Below are positions 60,001-64,000 of a DNA stretch of 64,000 bases, in pieces; the stretch's first letter is position 1, and every line of letters starts with the position of its first letter. Both the position numbers and the translations under genes were made by a program. A model generated the notes under the pieces. It was not told the origin of the DNA. It did not search any database and saw nothing but the letters and a program-made list of their open reading frames with translations. Source of the stretch: Trebouxia sp. TZW2008 (lineage: Eukaryota > Chlorophyta > Trebouxiophyceae > Trebouxiales > Trebouxiaceae); NCBI GenBank assembly GCA_002118135.1, contig BDIU01000052.1, positions 162,382-226,381 of the forward strand, in the 5' to 3' direction.

Positions 60001-62642
60001 CTGCTGACAGATGATGACCATTACATGCTTGGTTGCATCCTGCAGGAAGGCATGAGCTTCAAGGGCAAATATACCATGCAGTCTCATGGTTGGCAGGGAC
60101 CGGCCTATGTGCTGTGCAGTGGCCACCGCACTGCAGACCGGCGCCACCATATGTCTGTCAAGCTGTTTGCGCGTGGCATGGACTACTTGCAGGAGAAAGC
60201 TCTGCTTGAGACCCCCACAATCACGCTGCAACAATACCTCCCAGGTAGCAAAGTGCTCTTGAGTCTTCGCGTTTGGGTTCTGTGCTTGGTCCTGTGATTG
60301 CTCCTGCTTACAGATATGCAATTTTGCCAAGTCTCTGCCCCTGCATGTACTGTTGTGCGCTTGACAAGCTGCACAATTTTTGTGACTGTTATGAGGGGTG
60401 CCATGGGCAATGTAACATGCAAAAATTGGAGGTTCTCAACACTCACATGACTGTCAGCTATCTAGTCATGGCATCTCTACCTGGAATGACAAGGAAGGAG
60501 CTCTGATGGCCCATACCTCGTCTTTTACTTGAAACAATTACAACATGCTTCAGCTGCTGCTCACATTGTGATGTTGGATCAGTCAGTAAAGTTGCAATGC
60601 ATCTCACATCTTGTCTGTTGTGAAGTAAATGTCATCACTGCAGGTCTGAATGAAAGTTACAGTGCAACAGCTGGAGAGTTCCCTGGCTCGGCTTGCCCCC
60701 CTTGCCTGGTCATTGAACGCCCAGCCTGCACTCTGGACCACTGGCTCTCCAATGCACGCGCTGAAGCTACTGTCCCTGCCTGGTCAGACAAGGTCAGCGC
60801 TCTGCCCATTCATCTGCACAACAGTTTATCTGAGGCTTGCATCATTGCTGTTTGGCAGTAGATGTGCAAGGTTAGCACAGGATATAGCACATTGCAACAA
60901 ATTTTGGCTTGTCAAGCTCTCTCAGCCCCTGATGTGTCCAATTGTACTGGCTTAACTGTTGGAGTTTCGCCATGTTGCATGCATCGAATGGCAGCAATGC
61001 AGCACATCTTGCATATGACATTCTTTCTGGCCGTGCATTGCAGCCAACACCGCATTCAGGTTCAAGGAGTGGGTTAGCCTCTTGTCCTGTAAACACCTTT
61101 TGCCTAACAGCAAAGGAAGCAAAACTATCTGAATGCTTGCAGGTTTCAACCCTCTTCAACATACTGCACGCTGTGCATAGCTTGCATATTCACCGGGTGG
61201 TGCACTGTGACCTGCACCCGGTGCAGTTTGGCTGGTTCAATGAGGAGCAGCAATGGAAGCTGCTGACCTTGGCAACTTGGTCCCACACAGGCTCTGCCCG
61301 CAGCGCGAACATGTGCTACACCCTTCGCTATGCTGCTCCAGAGGTAAACTCCCAAACCTGATCACCATGCATCTGTATCTGTCTCTCACTTGACTGCTAC
61401 TTGTAACATGTTTGTGCTAGAGCTGCTGCAAACAGCATGTTGTGGTGGGTCCCTTATCTCTGTCAAAGATAGACTGCTTTGTCCATCTGCAACAGCCAAA
61501 TAGCTTAGCTGTACTTGGCCGCTGCAAAACTGGTGTTGCATTGCAGGTGGTGCAAGGGGATCAGACCAGCAAGGAGCCACCTTTTGCCACCATTGCTGCA
61601 GATGTGTGGGCACTGGGGGTCATTGCCTATGAGGTTCTTTGTGGTAAGCATACAGCACTTCTGCCTTCACCCCAAATTTACATCAAGGCCTTGATTGTCT
61701 ACAGTGCTGCATGTGCAGCTATTTAACACATGCCTGTTGCTGTATTGGGCTAGGCTTTTTGGCATCCTAGATCAAAAAGTACATGGTGAGACATTGTGCT
61801 TGTCAACCTGTAAATGTCAAGCATCCTTTGGTGCGCCGTAGGCTATGCTTTGACAGATTTCCTGCAACAGCATCAGTATGGAATGCCCCAGAGCCTGAGA
61901 CAGTGCAAGTGAAGGTTTTTCACCTCCTCAGGGATGCTGCAATCATATGTCATTTGGGTTGTTCTGCCATATGTTGAGGGCACTGACGTCATGCAGGTCA
62001 ACGCTTGTTCAATAAGGACATGAACCAAGCTGAAGTGGTCAGCATGATGTTGGGCTACACTCCTTTGCCTTTTGAAGCTAATCCTGCCCTCTTCCAAAGC
62101 ATGAATGCACCGCCAAATGCACAAAACATGCTAAGGCAGATGCTGCAGCGCAATCCAACAGCCAGGCCAGCTCTCAAAGACGTGAGTGCGACTTTTGCAT
62201 ATCAGGCATCTCTGTTTGATTTGCATATACACACAGCCATCTTGTACGTGCTGCGGTCAAACAGCATGTGCTGTTCAAGCCAGTCCAAAACAGTTGTGTT
62301 TGTGTGTCATAGCATGTGCAGAGCCTGCACAAGATGCACCTCAAATTTGACAAGCATGCAATGCAAAGAAGTATCTCATAGTGCAAGCAGCAACTTGCAT
62401 TTGTTTGCTGCTGTTCATGTCAACATCAGCCATGCATGCCTTGGCTTGCATAGGAGGCATGTTAGATGTTTCATTTTGCCTCACAGGTGCTTTCAAACAG
62501 CTTGTTTGCAGCAGTGTCTCAGGCGCAGCAGCTTCAAACAGAGCGTGCACAGTCTGCTCATCAAATCTGGAGCACAGACTTCCGGAGTCAGATGTCAAAT
62601 GCACTGGACAGCCTGGACAGTGTTGACATCAATGGTGTTTAA
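54078..62642 (+). CDS. Receptor-like transmembrane protein with degenerate kinase domain
   Basis: Eighteen exons: 54078-54141, 54270-54436, 54520-54614, 54732-54836, 55170-55270, 55527-55732, 56093-56357, 57037-57171, 57585-57767, 58423-58622, 59513-59608, 59733-59786, 60046-60244, 60644-60792, 61143-61343, 61547-61643, 61997-62181, 62487-62642; exactly 885 residues. A signal peptide (LSLIVLMVCSIST) leads to about 350 extracellular residues with several N-x-S/T sites and no domain I recognise. One membrane helix (VAVPIVLVVAVAACLAGCLW) is followed by GKRDPKPQKK (stop-transfer) and a cytoplasmic kinase-like domain. The kinase marks are altered: HRD is HCDLHP, the DFG region reads LLTLATW, while RYAAPE and DVWALGVIAYEVL are kept. 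It is probably a pseudokinase. The exon ending at 59608 uses a GC donor (CAG|GCAAGT). Ligand and pathway unknown. Confidence 0.82.
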
Positions 62643-64000
62643 TGATGTGATGCCTACATCCGCCTACATCAAATATATGATGTTCAAGCCGATAAAGAAG
62701 CAATTGCTACATGCCCATTCTTGTTCAGCCCTTGTGCAACTGTTAAGTACCCGGTCAGTGAACAACGCCATTGTCAGGTCAATGCCTGGTCGCAAATGCT
62801 AAGTTTGCTGTTGTGAATATGGGTTCATGTCTATTTCGAACTGCAAGCATAGTGTATAGTGGCAAAATACAGCTGGTGCTGTTTTGGTATGGTGTTTTGT
62901 TGAAAGATCTCAACACAAACGATTCGAGGATACTCAGTGAGCAGCCATACAATGCAGCTACAAAGGGTTGTGCTGCAAGATGCAGCTTTAAGCGCGCACG
63001 CGTAAGGTTCTTGTGACGGAGTCCTTTGATAGCATGCAACAAGCTTGTTCAACTGCATTTGTGCTGCTGATCCAGGAATTTCAACATTACGGCTTATCAA
63101 GGCAAGGCAAGTCTCATGTTGATTAGATCACAGGCATCATGCTTCTGTCACAATCAGTGTAATGATGGGATGAGATTGTTTCTGTAAACAACAATGCAGC
63201 ACAAGAATGAGTGAATGCCAACCCCACAGGACACAAAGTCACGTGTCTTGCTCTGATGTAGCTCTGAAGTTGTTAATTACAAGTCACATCAAAGATATGC
63301 CAGCATTGCTGATGTCTTTGCACTTCAACTTCAGAATACTGACAGGAACAACACAAAACCTGTTGCCTACATGGTGCAAGGGAAGCGGCGGTGTACTCCA
63401 AGGACTAAATCAAGCATCATCAGCACGACATGCTGCATACCATACAGCACAGCACTGCTGTGAACACCTCACAGAAGTTCGAGGCTGCGCAGTACAAACT
63501 CAGACATGCCTGTTGACATCTGTGCTTGCTGAGGCAGCGAAGTTGCCTGTGTTGCGTGCTTGTGTACACAACCTTAAAGCTAAAGCGCTGCATGCTATAT
63601 CACAGACTCTGATTGACTGCCACAGTCAGACGTAATACTCCGCAACACCATTGACAAATGTTGACTAGTTCAACATCTATACCATTGTCACCATCGTCAT
63701 CATCAGTGCATGCAAAGGTAGCATTGACTGCAGCAGCTGGGAGTGAAGCATTCCCACATTCTGTATGCGCAAAAGCTTCATTTGCGTGACTGCATAGTAT
63801 GTGGCCGCCACACTTCTGGCTGTGGTAGTTGTGAATGCAATATTAACGTCTGCATGCTGCTCGGATGCAGTATTACGCAACAAATTGCTGCTTGCTCCAG
63901 CACTGTTGCCTGCAGCAAACATGTTAGATTACGGATTGCACAAACTGCAGTCATGGGCAGTCCTGCAGTGCAGAAGTGTTGAGCAAAATGCTGAAAAGTC
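62643..64000. other. No gene recognised
   Basis: After the stop of the receptor-like gene, short open frames on both strands show no motif or consistent splice pattern. The region could hold the 5' part of a gene that continues beyond the window. Confidence 0.45.

Overview
This window is nuclear DNA from a eukaryote, almost certainly a green alga (Chlorophyta, possibly trebouxiophyte-like; the exact lineage is an inference). Nearly every gene is cut into 3-18 short exons by introns with GT(or GC)...TGCAG borders. The proteins are plant/green-algal types: a TOC159 plastid import receptor, CYP97A carotene hydroxylase, plastid acyl-ACP thioesterase, FAX/TMEM14 fatty-acid exporter, L-galactose dehydrogenase, an MKK3-type MAPKK with a C-terminal NTF2 domain, and a GRXS16-type GIY-YIG/glutaredoxin. 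There are no bacterial operons, no CRISPR arrays, and no tRNA or rRNA genes that I can see.

Layout: (1) 183-5948, plus strand: the 3' part of a GT61-like glycosyltransferase, then a TMEM14/FAX protein. (2) 6631-41222, minus strand: seven head-to-tail genes, in genomic order L-galactose dehydrogenase, MKK3, GRXS16-like, an unrecognised plastid-type membrane/coiled-coil protein, acyl-ACP thioesterase, FAD monooxygenase and TOC159. (3) 41223-41782: a shared divergent promoter region. (4) 41783-62642, plus strand: nucleolar GTPase NOG2, CYP97A, and an 885-residue receptor-like protein with a degenerate kinase domain. (5) 62643-64000: nothing recognisable. Exon borders were placed by hand from homology, splice consensus and phase; for most genes the exon lengths sum to an intact reading frame.

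Functional themes: at least five products act in or on the plastid (protein import, carotenoid hydroxylation, fatty-acid release, fatty-acid export, redox). I regard this as gene composition, not evidence of a co-regulated cluster.

The most unusual feature is recurrent 'exon-border echoes'. Introns next to several exons carry serial, decayed tandem copies of the adjoining exon-intron junction. Five copies precede the last GT61 exon. Multiple arrays flank exons 5, 6 and 7 of L-galactose dehydrogenase. Shorter cases occur in the thioesterase and FAD-monooxygenase genes, and a 70-bp minisatellite starts at a TOC159 donor. They look like repeated junction-spanning tandem duplications in which one copy stayed functional and the rest decayed into intron. 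GC-AG introns also seem frequent (at least four well supported). A fossil LINE tail lies antisense in a CYP97A intron.
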